In this document: positions 18,393 to 27,163 of the stretch, piece after piece | How positions within the stretch are numbered: the stretch's first letter is position 1 | Layout: every line of letters begins with the position of its first letter | Assembly (NCBI RefSeq): GCF_002858805.1 | Contig: NZ_PJZI01000015.1 | Span: forward strand, 1 to 64,000 | Direction: 5' to 3' | Source of the DNA: Chimaeribacter arupi | Lineage (GTDB): Bacteria; Pseudomonadota; Gammaproteobacteria; Enterobacterales; Enterobacteriaceae | DNA length: 64,000 bases | Position numbers and translations under genes: made by a program | The notes under the pieces: model-generated | Told to the model about the DNA's origin: nothing | The model's input: the letters and a program-made list of their open reading frames with translations, nothing else | The model's database searches: none

Positions 18393-18917
18393 ATGCACCT
18401 GAGCACCGCAAGGCTTACCTTACAGACCATGACGGAAGCGGACTGGCCGCTGTTTCTGCAACTGCAACAGGACCCGCGTGTCATGGCATTTGTGGCAGAC
18501 CCGCGCAGTGAGGCGGCAATCCGCGCCCAGTTTGAGGCCCGGCTGCCGGCGTGGGAGAAAACCAGCCACCACTGGCTCTGCCTGGTGATCCGGGAAAAAG
18601 AGAGTGGGGCGGCGCTGGGCGTGACCGGTTTTCTGCCGGAGTGGGAGCCGTTCCGCCAGGCTGAAATAGGGTTCATGATGCTGCCGGACGCGCAGGGGCG
18701 CGGATACGCCAGCGAGGCACTGGCCGCCGTGTGCGACTTTGCGTTCGACAGTTGCGGCTTCCACCGGTTGAAAGCGCTGGTGGTCGAAGGCAACCGCGCC
18801 TCACGCCGGGTGCTGGAAAAGTGCGGCTTTGAGTGGGAAGGCACCTTACGGGATAACTACCAGCTGGACGGCGAATGGGAAAGCGACTGGCTGATGGCGC
18901 GGATAAACCGTGGATAA
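18393..18917 (+). CDS. GNAT family N-acetyltransferase (RimJ/RimL-like)
   Basis: A 174-aa acetyltransferase. The beginning MHLSTARLTLQTMTEADWP and the closing segments NRASRRVLEKCGFEWEGTLRDN are standard for the RimL-like branch. The acetyl-CoA loop is DAQGRGYASEAL. GGAGG stands about 10 nt before the ATG. The substrate may be a protein N-terminus, an amino acid or a small amine, and cannot be told from sequence. It is divergent from the DUF1479 gene and upstream of alaC. Confidence 0.88.
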   Translation: MHLSTARLTLQTMTEADWPLFLQLQQDPRVMAFVADPRSEAAIRAQFEARLPAWEKTSHHWLCLVIREKESGAALGVTGFLPEWEPFRQAEIGFMMLPDAQGRGYASEALAAVCDFAFDSCGFHRLKALVVEGNRASRRVLEKCGFEWEGTLRDNYQLDGEWESDWLMARINRG

Positions 18918-19128
18918 CGGACGCTTTTTACCGGCAGGTAAAAGGGGTTACCGCGGCGCAGACGGAAAAACATCGATAAAAAATTTTTATAGATAAGTGA
19001 CGTAAATGTAAAAAATAAGTTGCAGTCGGCTCGACAGCCTTTTTCCGCTGCGATAAGGTCATCTTTCGACCGCAACGCGGTCAACGTCGCTCGGACGGTC
19101 CGGGCGCTAACGTGACATTGAGGACATC

Positions 19129-20382
19129 ATGGCTGAACCCCGTGCATTACGCCGCTTTACCCGCATTGAACGTCTCCCTCCCTATGTGTTCAACATTACC
19201 GCCGAGCTGAAAATGGCGGCCCGCCGCCGTGGTGAAGACATCATCGACTTCAGCATGGGCAACCCGGACGGCCCGACGCCGCCGCATATTGTGGAAAAAC
19301 TCTGCACCGTGGCACAGCGTGAGGATACCCACGGCTACTCCACGTCCCGCGGCATCCCGCGCCTGCGCCGGGCCATTTCCCGCTGGTACGCGGACCGCTA
19401 CCAGGTGGAGATTGACCCGGAAAGCGAGGCGATCGTGACCATCGGCTCGAAAGAGGGGCTGGCGCACCTGATGCTGGCAACGCTGGACCACGGCGACACC
19501 GTGCTGGTGCCGAACCCCAGCTACCCGATCCATATCTACGGCGCAGTGATCGCCGGGGCGCAGGTGCGCTCCGTGCCGTTGGCCGAGGGCGTCGATTTCT
19601 TCGGTGAGCTGGAGAAGGCGATCCGTGAGTCGATTCCGCGGCCGAAAATGATGATCCTGGGTTTCCCTTCCAACCCGACCGCGCAGTGCGTGGAACTGGA
19701 TTTCTTTGAGCGGGTGGTGGCGCTGGCGAAGCAGTATGACGTGCTGGTGGTGCATGACCTGGCTTATGCCGACATCGTCTATGACGGCTGGAAAGCGCCG
19801 TCCATCATGCAGGTGCCGGGCGCGAAAGAGATTGCGGTGGAGTTCTTCACGCTCTCCAAAAGCTACAACATGGCGGGCTGGCGCATCGGCTTCATGGTCG
19901 GCAACCCGGAGCTGGTCAGCGCGCTGGCGCGGATCAAAAGCTACCATGACTACGGCACCTTCACCCCATTGCAGGTGGCGGCGATTGCCGCATTGGAAGG
20001 GGATCAGCAGTGCGTGCGTGACATCGCCGAGCAGTACCGCCAGCGGCGCAATGTGCTGGTGAAAGGGCTGCATGAGGCGGGCTGGATGGTTGAGAACCCG
20101 AAAGCCTCGATGTATGTCTGGGCGAAAATCCCGGCGGCTTACGCCCACCTTGGCTCGCTGGAGTTTGCCAAAAAGCTGCTGGCCGAGGCGAAAGTCTGTG
20201 TGTCGCCCGGCATCGGCTTTGGTGACTACGGGGATACCCATGTGCGCTTTGCCCTGATTGAAAACCAGGACCGCATCCGCCAGGCGGTACGCGGCATCAA
20301 AGCGATGTTCCGGGCCGATGGCCTGCTGGCGGCCCCTGCCAAAAGCAACGAGCCCGCCGGCAGCAATGAGGCGGCGGGCTAA
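19129..20382 (+). CDS. alaC: Glutamate-pyruvate aminotransferase AlaC
   Basis: A 417-aa class I PLP aminotransferase that makes alanine from pyruvate with glutamate. The early segment IDFSMGNPDGPTPPHIVEKL, the substrate segment GFPSNPTAQCVE, and the PLP lysine in FFTLSKSYNMAGWRIGF identify the AlaC/YfdZ branch (E. coli 412 aa). The last 20 residues are Ala/Asn/Gly-rich and extend slightly past the family end. GAGG lies 5 nt before the ATG. In E. coli alaC is also next to ypdAB. With a pyruvate sensor and a pyruvate transporter nearby, the neighbourhood is centred on pyruvate. Confidence 0.96.
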   Translation: MAEPRALRRFTRIERLPPYVFNITAELKMAARRRGEDIIDFSMGNPDGPTPPHIVEKLCTVAQREDTHGYSTSRGIPRLRRAISRWYADRYQVEIDPESEAIVTIGSKEGLAHLMLATLDHGDTVLVPNPSYPIHIYGAVIAGAQVRSVPLAEGVDFFGELEKAIRESIPRPKMMILGFPSNPTAQCVELDFFERVVALAKQYDVLVVHDLAYADIVYDGWKAPSIMQVPGAKEIAVEFFTLSKSYNMAGWRIGFMVGNPELVSALARIKSYHDYGTFTPLQVAAIAALEGDQQCVRDIAEQYRQRRNVLVKGLHEAGWMVENPKASMYVWAKIPAAYAHLGSLEFAKKLLAEAKVCVSPGIGFGDYGDTHVRFALIENQDRIRQAVRGIKAMFRADGLLAAPAKSNEPAGSNEAAG

Positions 20383-20411
20383 ACCTGCCGGGCTAACCTT
20401 ACCGGACAAAG

Positions 20412-20437
20412 AAAAAAGGGCGCAAATGCGCCCTTTT
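20412..20437 (+). terminator. Bidirectional terminator between alaC and ypdK
   Basis: Stem AAAAGGGCGCA / TGCGCCCTTTT with an AA loop, A-rich on the left and T-rich on the right. It serves alaC on the plus strand and ypdK on the minus strand. Confidence 0.9.
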
Positions 20438-20460
20438 TGTTGGGTAACGTCTCTGTGGCC

Positions 20461-20535
20461 TTACCGCATCAGCATGGTGAAGGCACCCAGCCAGACGGCC
20501 ATCATAAACGACACACCCATCACGAAATATTTCAC
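20461..20535 (-). CDS. ypdK: Small membrane protein YpdK (GTG start)
   Basis: A 24-aa peptide beginning MKYFVMGVSF, one hydrophobic helix, ending in Arg. It matches E. coli YpdK (23 aa, MKYFFMGISF...), which is encoded at the same place, antisense and downstream of alaC. The start codon is GTG at 20535, preceded by GGGGAAAGAG. YpdK is an inner-membrane small protein with no known function. It is too short for ordinary gene finders. Confidence 0.85.
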   Translation of the reverse strand: MKYFVMGVSFMMAVWLGAFTMLMR

Positions 20536-20640
20536 GTCTCTTTCCCCAGAATACAGATGCCGTCAGCAACCCTTGCGATGGCCGCGGCGAAAAATGGTGG
20601 GGGCAGCCCCAGGCGTTTACCCGGCTGCCCGGTAACCCGG

Positions 20641-20721
20641 TTAGAACAGGGAAAACACCAATGCCCAGAACAGAACACAAAAGGTAAAAATGCCAAGCCA
20701 GGTTATGCGGCGGCTCATCAT
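20641..20721 (-). CDS. Unnamed 26-aa single-helix membrane peptide
   Basis: The frame starts with two ATG codons at 20721 and 20718 and reads MMSRRITWLGIF followed by a hydrophobic stretch to the TAA stop at 20641. The architecture is a positively charged N-terminus plus one transmembrane helix, the usual shape of enterobacterial small membrane proteins. GAGG lies 8 nt before the first ATG. It lies about 105 bp upstream of ypdK on the same strand. I do not recognise a named family. Confidence 0.6.
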   Translation of the reverse strand: MMSRRITWLGIFTFCVLFWALVFSLF

Positions 20722-21449
20722 AGTGGTTGCCTCGCTGAGAGCAGATATCCCGGATATCGGCCCCGGCCGGGAAAACTTTAGCTGCCCGGCAGCAAATTGT
20801 GGTGCCATTCCCCCTTTTGTGGTTAAAGTGCCGCTTAAGCCCAGTTTTATATATAGAAAAAATATAATTGTAGAAGTGATTTATAAGATGGTTTAATGCT
20901 TTTAACATTTGGATTAAGCGTCTACTTGTTGTAATGCAACCTGTTCACCCTGAAAGTGCAGTGACGCGGTGTTAAAAGTATTATGAATTTTAATTAAAAC
21001 TAACGCGATGTCTGTGTATAAAATAGGGGGCTTAGTGGTGGAGCACTGCCCAGGAACAGAATTTCCTGACGATTTACGGCAGATTTAACCGCATTTGCTG
21101 AAATCTTGATGAAATTTTTTAATCCTTGCGCTGCAAGAAAAAGCGGCATTGGCATGGCCGGCAGGCAAAATTCCCAGTTTCTGTTTACGCTTATAACATT
21201 ACCGCCGCGGTTATCATTTTGCGGTGTGCTTTGAATAAGTGTCGACACTTCACCATGGAAAGGCAGCAATTCAGTGAGGCAGTACCGAATGAAGGCAGCA
21301 ACACCGATAAAATCAATAGCCGGGTCACCACCCTGAAAAAATTGATAACGTGTGGTCGCTGATTAGGGTAGCAATGTCAACACTATGGTCACCGGCGGCA
21401 ACGTCAGTTGCAGTTATTACCGCGTGACACTTTTTTATGAGTGAGGTAC
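20722..21449. other. AT-rich gene-poor region
   Basis: About 730 bp of clearly lower GC than its surroundings. A 78-aa open frame at 21126-21362 has no ribosome site and no recognisable motif. The part around 21240-21430 reads as coding-like scraps in changing frames and may be the decayed end of a lost gene. It should also hold the promoter of the small gene at 21450 and, leftward, that of the 26-aa peptide. Confidence 0.4.
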
Positions 21450-21638
21450 ATGAATAATTTTTACTTCATCTGTCAGCATTGTGGAGGTGAAGATTTTGAG
21501 TCTTTGGACCAATCTGAAGTTTCCGGTACATCTCCTGTTTATCTGTGTTGTGACTGCGGTCACCAAGTAAATCAAGAGGATATCCATAGGTTTCATTATC
21601 TTATCAAAGATGAAAGTATTAGCTGGCTGGTCGAATAG
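21450..21638 (+). CDS. Small zinc-ribbon-like protein, function unknown
   Basis: A 62-aa acidic protein with two CxxC knuckles, CQHCGGEDFE and CCDCGHQ, 24 residues apart. This is the layout of a zinc ribbon. The C-terminus is mixed polar with no membrane segment. The ATG at 21450 follows GAGG closely; a GTG at 21441 would add three residues. The gene is isolated inside an AT-rich stretch and has low GC, which suggests transfer. I do not recognise a family. An immunity or adaptor role is a guess only. Confidence 0.65.
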   Translation: MNNFYFICQHCGGEDFESLDQSEVSGTSPVYLCCDCGHQVNQEDIHRFHYLIKDESISWLVE

Positions 21639-22278
21639 CCGCACTGATCGGTAAAAAAAGTGGGTGTTTATAGCGCATCGCCTGTATTCAGTAATCCCTT
21701 TTCTTTTCTCCGGTTATATCTTCTGCTCTTTTCACTTCTCTGAAATTTCCTTTATCTCCGTGAGGGTTATCAAAAGGCTCTGCCTGCCTTGTATAGCCCT
21801 CTGGCCCTTCCTGTTTTCAAACATCACCGTGACAGGGATGTCCGGTAACGCTTTACCCCCAGTTATTTTAAGGTCGCTTAGTGCAGTGCATAAGGCTTAT
21901 TTTTTTAAAGCCGCAAATAAACGCCGGATTAAGGGCTTTATTACCGGATTGATCGCTGCAAATAAATCTATCAATAAATAAAACCGGCAAAAAAACAAAA
22001 ATGGCGCAGAGTGAGAATAATCCTGCCATTTACCGATGGCCGTGAAGTCGTAATGGAACCGGTTCCTAAGGGGCGGAGTGAGTAAATACGTCGCGAAATG
22101 TGATGAAAACCGCTATCCGGCCAGTTGGCTTTGCAGAAGGCCAGAACCTGCTGACGTCACTTATCCGTTAAAGAACACCGGCATCCGCCAACAGGTTCTG
22201 TAAACCCTTTCCGTAAACGATTTTTATCAATCAGGAAACCGGCCAGGTCATGGGTGCCGGGCCGGCTTCGTGACATGA
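21639..22278. other. Gene-poor region before the chemoreceptor gene
   Basis: About 640 bp. An open frame of 105 codons at 21664-21981 has no start signal or motif and I do not accept it. A perfect 12-bp palindrome GGAACCGGTTCC lies at 22055-22066. A 9-bp inverted repeat CAGAACCTG...CAGGTTCTG lies at 22142-22201. Nothing else is visible. Confidence 0.4.
22239..22265 (-). terminator. Possible terminator of the chemoreceptor gene
   Basis: On the minus strand a stem CCGGCC / GGCCGG spans 22239-22265 and is followed by only three T residues. It starts 14 bp past the stop at 22279. The weak T tract makes the call uncertain. Confidence 0.4.
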
Positions 22279-23835
22279 TCAGACAGCGGAGGTTTTGAAC
22301 ACCGACACTGTCCTGGCCAGATGGTCGGCCTGTTCTTCCAGTGACACCGCCGCCGCAGCCGCCTGCTCAACCAGAGCGGCGTTCTGTTGCGTGACTTCAT
22401 CCATCTGCGCTACCGCAATGCTGACATGTTCGATGCCGTTGGCCTGCTCATCAGACGCCGTAAAGATTTCGGCCATGATGTCTGACACACGGCGGATGGC
22501 GCTGACAATTTCGCCCATGGTGGCGCCGGCATCCGCCACCAGCTCGGAACCCTGGGTGACGCGGGTGTTCGAGGCACCGATCAGTTGCTTGATCTCTTTG
22601 GCGGCGTTGGCGCTGCGCTGCGCCAGGGCGCGCACTTCACTGGCCACCACGGCGAACCCGCGGCCTTGCTCACCGGCACGGGCGGCTTCCACCGCGGCGT
22701 TCAGCGCCAGGATATTGGTCTGGAAGGCGATGCTTTCGATGGTGCCGATAATATCCACCACATGTCTGGAGCTTTCCGCGATGGCAGACATGGTGGTAAC
22801 CACCTGTTCCACCACATCACCGCCGCGCACCGCCACCTGCGAGGCATCGGTGGCCAGTGAGCTGGCATGTTGGGCGTTGGCAGTGTTCTGGCGCACCGTG
22901 GCAGTGAGCTGTTCCATGCTGGCTGACGTCTCCTCAAGCGAGGCCGCCTGCTGTTCGGTACGGCTGGAGAGGTCAGTATTGCCGCTGGAGACCTCTTTGG
23001 CGGCATTATCAATCATGGAGGCGGCCGTCTGGATATCAGACACCACGCGGATCAGTTGCGACTGCATTGTGGCCAGGGCATCCAGCAACATCCCGGTTTC
23101 ATCGCGGGAGTCCGCCACCAGTACCGAGGTCAGATCCCCTTTGGCGATGGCTTGCGCCGCAGCCACGGCCCGGTGCAGCGGGGCGGTGATGGAGCGGGCC
23201 AGCAGGTAACCCAGCGTGATCGCGATGCCCAGCCCAAACAGTGCGCCAAACGCCAGGGTCAGGGTGGTGTGTGTGCGGGTGGATTGCACGGCAATCTGGC
23301 GTGCGCCAAGCAGCGACTGCTCCTCACCTGAAACCTCCATAATCACCGCGCGCATGCTGTCCATCTGCGCTTTGCCGGTGTTGGCGCGGAAAGCCGCGAG
23401 GAAGGCCTCCGGCGTCATCGCGCCGGTCGTCTGCGCACGGCGGTTATCCAGCAATACCTGGGCGAAAGAGGTGGTCCACTGCTGTTGCTGTTTCAGCAAC
23501 TGATCCAGGCGATCCTGCTGGGCCGGGTTGTCTGGGGTTAACGCTTTCGCTTTATTGAGGTGTTCGATAAACGCCGCCTGGCCCGTGGTGTAAGGCTGCA
23601 ACATGGCGTCATCGCCGCTGAGTGCAAAGCCCCGCAAGCCGGTTTCCATATTGACCAGGCTTTCCACCAGCGCACGGCTTTCGTCGATCACCTGGTAAGT
23701 GTGGACGTTCCAGTCATTGGCACTGACAATCCGGGAGAAGTTCATATAAAACGATGCGCAGATAATGATAAGAACCGCTACCACGGCACCAAAGGCAGCG
23801 ATAAATTTTTGACGAATACTGAAATTCTTTAGCAT
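22279..23835 (-). CDS. Methyl-accepting chemotaxis protein with CHASE3 sensor
   Basis: A 518-aa chemoreceptor. Transmembrane helix 1 lies at about 10-32. The periplasmic CHASE3 domain carries the signature [14 protein letters not shown] and ends near residue 185. Helix 2 (about 190-210), a HAMP domain (about 212-265) and the signalling domain with the hairpin tip [20 protein letters not shown] follow. It ends VSVFKTSAV and lacks the NWETF pentapeptide that recruits CheR/CheB, so adaptation would depend on other receptors. The ligand is unknown. It is a single-gene unit with no chemotaxis genes nearby. Confidence 0.93.
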   Translation of the reverse strand: MLKNFSIRQKFIAAFGAVVAVLIIICASFYMNFSRIVSANDWNVHTYQVIDESRALVESLVNMETGLRGFALSGDDAMLQPYTTGQAAFIEHLNKAKALTPDNPAQQDRLDQLLKQQQQWTTSFAQVLLDNRRAQTTGAMTPEAFLAAFRANTGKAQMDSMRAVIMEVSGEEQSLLGARQIAVQSTRTHTTLTLAFGALFGLGIAITLGYLLARSITAPLHRAVAAAQAIAKGDLTSVLVADSRDETGMLLDALATMQSQLIRVVSDIQTAASMIDNAAKEVSSGNTDLSSRTEQQAASLEETSASMEQLTATVRQNTANAQHASSLATDASQVAVRGGDVVEQVVTTMSAIAESSRHVVDIIGTIESIAFQTNILALNAAVEAARAGEQGRGFAVVASEVRALAQRSANAAKEIKQLIGASNTRVTQGSELVADAGATMGEIVSAIRRVSDIMAEIFTASDEQANGIEHVSIAVAQMDEVTQQNAALVEQAAAAAVSLEEQADHLARTVSVFKTSAV

Positions 23836-24381
23836 GATTCATTTACCCACGCGTTAAACGTGTATTGAGTCGGTTATCAGGGAAAAGGGCAGACAACAAA
23901 TCGGCCGGCGTCGGCAATTCTTTAGCGCGGCAAACATATTTAATGGGCAGGCAGGGCAGAACCGCCCTAAATGCTAAAGCAGGGTGATAATTACGCACGT
24001 AAAACGCAGGGTTAAGGTTCAGGGAATTATTGATCCAGGCCACACCCGCCGCAGGCTTTCCGGTGAGTGGCGGCAGGGGAGTAACACCCCTATCCCGCTG
24101 TTTTTAAATCACGCCGGATTATTTACGCCGGAAATCCCCTAAAAGTATCAGGTATTCACCGCCATTCTGTGTTCCCCCTCTCTTGTTGTTTTATTAGCCG
24201 CTACCCAGAATAGCGTATTCCGCGCGTTGCCGATCCCGGCATCACGGCCTTATTCCGGCGTGATCCCTGACGCCGGTCTCTTTGTATTAAGAGAAACGTA
24301 ACGAAAAAGATCACTTTATGTTGGGCTGCGCGGTTATCAGCCGGCCAGGGGAAATGAAACACCACACAATAAGGGCAGCCG
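23836..24381. other. Divergent intergenic region between the chemoreceptor and the beta-glucoside genes
   Basis: About 545 bp without a credible gene. A hairpin with arms ATCACG / CGTGAT lies near 24240-24265, and a half-site AGATCACTT of CRP type lies near 24308. No BglG-type antiterminator gene or clear RAT element is seen. Confidence 0.4.
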
Positions 24382-25785
24382 ATGAAATACCGCTTTCCTG
24401 AGACATTCTGGTGGGGCACGGCGACCAGCGCCACGCAATCCGAAGGCCGGCTCCCCGGCGACGGCAAAGGCGACAATATCTGGGATTACGCCTCGCACCA
24501 TTTTAATGACCGCTTTTATCAGGGCGTCACCACGGAGAATACCTCCACGTTTTACCGTCACTGGCGGGAGGATATTCAGCGTGCCAAAGCCCTTGGCCTG
24601 AACTCTTTTCGCACCTCGATCTCCTGGTCACGTTTAATTCCGGACGGCGACGGCGAGATTAACCCGAAGGCAGTCGAATTTTATAATAATGTCATTGATG
24701 AATTGCTTGCCCAGGGCATTGAGCCTTTTATTAATCTCTACCATTTCGATATGCCGATGGCGCTCCAGGAAAAAGGCGGCTTTGAACATCGCGACGTGGT
24801 GGACGCCTTCGCGCGGTATGCCGATAGATGCTATCAATTGTTCGGCGACCGCGTGCGCTACTGGTTTACCTTTAATGAGCCCCTTATTCCGGCAGAGGCG
24901 GGCTACCTGCACCCGCGCCATTACCCTTACGTCAGCGATTTCCGCCGCGCCGCCCAGGTGCTGCACCATATCGTGATGGCGCACTGCAAAGCGGTTGCCG
25001 CCTGGCGCAAACGGGCGCTGCCGGGGAAAATCGGCATCATTATGGATGTGATCCCGGTGTATCCCCGCAGTGACAGCCCGGAAGACACCCAGGCGGCGGC
25101 GATGGCCGACCTGTTTTACACCCGCAGCATCAATGAGCCGATATTGTGCGGCCGCTACCCGGCGGAACTTATCGCCTTACTGAAAGAACATCACCAACTG
25201 CCTGACGTGTTACCGGGCGACACCGAATTACTGGCGGCGACGCAGATTGACCTGCTCGGCATTAATTATTACCGCCCGCGGCGGGTCAAAGCGCGTGAGA
25301 CTCCCTTTGACGCATCCGAGGGTTTTTTGCCGGAGTATTTCTTTGAAGAGTATGTGATGCCGGGCCGCCGGATGAATACCTCACGCGGTATCGAAATATA
25401 TCCGCCCGCGATTTATGACATCGCCATGCTGATTAAAAACCGTTACGGCAATATCCCCTGGTTCGTGTCGGAAAATGGCATCGGCATCATGGACGAAGAG
25501 CAGTTTATGGTCGAGGGCGAAGTGCAGGATGATTACCGGATTGTGTTTTTACAGGAGCATTTAGCCTGGCTGCATCACGCCATAGCCGACGGCAGCCGGT
25601 GTCTGGGTTACCACATGTGGACATTTATTGATTGCTGGTCGTGGCAGAACGCCTATAAAAACCGGTACGGCTTTTATCGTCTTGACCTCGCGACCCAACA
25701 ACGTTCACTGAAAAAATCCGGCCGCTGGTTCCGCCGCGTGATTGAAAATAATGGCTTTGAGGAGAACGACCATGCCGGGCTTTGA
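24382..25785 (+). CDS. Glycoside hydrolase family 1, probable 6-phospho-beta-glucosidase
   Basis: A 467-aa GH1 (beta/alpha)8-barrel enzyme. The acid/base Glu is in YWFTFNEPLIPAEAG and the nucleophile Glu in FVSENGIG. The opening FPETFWWGTATSATQSEG is standard. The late segment WSWQNAYKNRYGFY has the Lys and Tyr that bind the 6-phosphate in phospho-glycosidases, which fits the overlapping PTS gene. It would split a beta-glucoside 6-phosphate in the cytoplasm into glucose 6-phosphate and aglycone or sugar. AAGGG lies 7 nt before the ATG. The stop overlaps the EIIC start by 14 bp, so the two genes are translationally coupled. Confidence 0.92.
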   Translation: MKYRFPETFWWGTATSATQSEGRLPGDGKGDNIWDYASHHFNDRFYQGVTTENTSTFYRHWREDIQRAKALGLNSFRTSISWSRLIPDGDGEINPKAVEFYNNVIDELLAQGIEPFINLYHFDMPMALQEKGGFEHRDVVDAFARYADRCYQLFGDRVRYWFTFNEPLIPAEAGYLHPRHYPYVSDFRRAAQVLHHIVMAHCKAVAAWRKRALPGKIGIIMDVIPVYPRSDSPEDTQAAAMADLFYTRSINEPILCGRYPAELIALLKEHHQLPDVLPGDTELLAATQIDLLGINYYRPRRVKARETPFDASEGFLPEYFFEEYVMPGRRMNTSRGIEIYPPAIYDIAMLIKNRYGNIPWFVSENGIGIMDEEQFMVEGEVQDDYRIVFLQEHLAWLHHAIADGSRCLGYHMWTFIDCWSWQNAYKNRYGFYRLDLATQQRSLKKSGRWFRRVIENNGFEENDHAGL

Positions 25786-27097
25786 AACACTGGTGGAAAA
25801 ATTATTGCCGGTGGCCAATGCCATCGGCAACCAGCGCCATATGCAGGCGGTCCGCAATGGGCTTATCTCTATTTTACCGCTCACGATTGTCGGGTCATTT
25901 TTTGTGATTTTGCTGAATATCCCGATTAAAGGCTATATGGCCTTTATTGCGCCCTGGCGCGATATCCTCGACGTCCCGTTTCGTTTCACCGTCGGGCTGA
26001 TGTCGCTCTATGCCGCGTTTACCATCGGCTCTTTCCTCGGCAAAAGTTATAAGCTCAATGAGATGACCAGCGGCCTGCTGGCGATGCTGGCAACCCTCCT
26101 GATGGTGGTGCCGGTGAACATTACCCAGGGCGTGACGGTGACGGGGGAGGCGGTGGCCGGGCGTTATATCCCGCTGACGTCGCTCAGCTCGCAGGGGCTG
26201 TTCGGGGCCATCATCTCCTCGCTGGTGGCGATTGAGATTTTCCGCTTTATCAAGACGCGCAATATCGACATCACCATGCCGGCCGGGGTGCCGCCGGTGG
26301 TGGCAAGCTCGTTTTCCGCGCTGTTCCCGACACTGGCGGTGGTGCTGGTGTTCTGGATCCCGCGGCATTTCCTGAATATCGATATCAATGCGCTGATAAG
26401 CACCCTCATCATGCCGCTGAAAGGCTTTATGACCGGCACCAACCTGTTTGGCGGCATGGTGACGCAGTTCATGATCGACCTGTTCTGGGTACTGGGCATT
26501 CATGGCCATGCGGTGATGGGGCCGCTGATCCGCCCGCTCTGGGATCAGGCGATTATGCAGAACATGGAGCTGTTCCAGTCCGGCGTCAGCGCCTATGAGC
26601 TGCCCAACATTTTCACCGAGCAATTTTTCCAGTGGTATGCGCAGATGGGGGGCACCGGCTCAACGCTGGCGCTGGTGGTGCTGTTCATCCGTTCCAGGGT
26701 GGTGTACCTGAAACAACTGGGGAAACTGTCGTTTATCCCTGGGCTGTTTAACATCAATGAGCCGATGATTTTCGGTGCGCCGATTGTGATGAACCCGCTG
26801 CTGGCGATCCCGTTTGTCCTGGCGCCGATGGCCAACACGCTGGTGGTGTACCTGTTTACCGTCAGCGGGTTAATCCCGCGCATGATGGTGAAGCCGCCGT
26901 TTACCGTCCCGGCCCCGCTCGGGGCGCTGATCACCACCAACTGGAACCTGATCGCCTGCGGGCTGGTGTTTATCTGCTTCTTTATCTCGCTCGCCATCTA
27001 CTACCCGTTCTTTAAGGTCTACGAGAAAAAGATGCTGGAAACCGAACGCCGCCAGCAGGAAGAAAAAGCCAGGGAGGTGGCGCAGGCGACGCGCTGA
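25772..27097 (+). CDS. PTS EIIC component, lactose/cellobiose family
   Basis: A 441-aa membrane permease domain of the PTS lactose/cellobiose/diacetylchitobiose family. The substrate-site motif is INEPMIFGAPIVMNPLLAIPF, and LPLTIVGSFFVILLN and GIHGHAVMGP are also typical. The C-terminus (KMLETERRQQEEKAREVA) is a charged cytoplasmic tail. The ATG at 25772 follows GAGGAGAACGACC inside the end of the GH1 gene. There is no EIIA or EIIB gene in the window, so it must borrow partners encoded elsewhere. The likely substrate class is beta-glucosides. Confidence 0.92.
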   Translation: MPGFETLVEKLLPVANAIGNQRHMQAVRNGLISILPLTIVGSFFVILLNIPIKGYMAFIAPWRDILDVPFRFTVGLMSLYAAFTIGSFLGKSYKLNEMTSGLLAMLATLLMVVPVNITQGVTVTGEAVAGRYIPLTSLSSQGLFGAIISSLVAIEIFRFIKTRNIDITMPAGVPPVVASSFSALFPTLAVVLVFWIPRHFLNIDINALISTLIMPLKGFMTGTNLFGGMVTQFMIDLFWVLGIHGHAVMGPLIRPLWDQAIMQNMELFQSGVSAYELPNIFTEQFFQWYAQMGGTGSTLALVVLFIRSRVVYLKQLGKLSFIPGLFNINEPMIFGAPIVMNPLLAIPFVLAPMANTLVVYLFTVSGLIPRMMVKPPFTVPAPLGALITTNWNLIACGLVFICFFISLAIYYPFFKVYEKKMLETERRQQEEKAREVAQATR

Positions 27098-27163
27098 CGC
27101 TCTCTCGCCTGTCAACCCCGCCGCCTGCAAAGCCCGCGCCCGGCCAGGCGCGGGGAGGGCGGA

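Noticed and set aside
21664-21981. 105-codon frame in the gene-poor stretch
   Set aside because: No ribosome site, no motif, and AT-rich sequence with irregular composition. It could be noise or a remnant.
24240-24265. Hairpin upstream of the GH1 gene considered as a BglG-type antiterminator target
   Set aside because: The stem is short and imperfect, no T tract follows, and no antiterminator gene is nearby.
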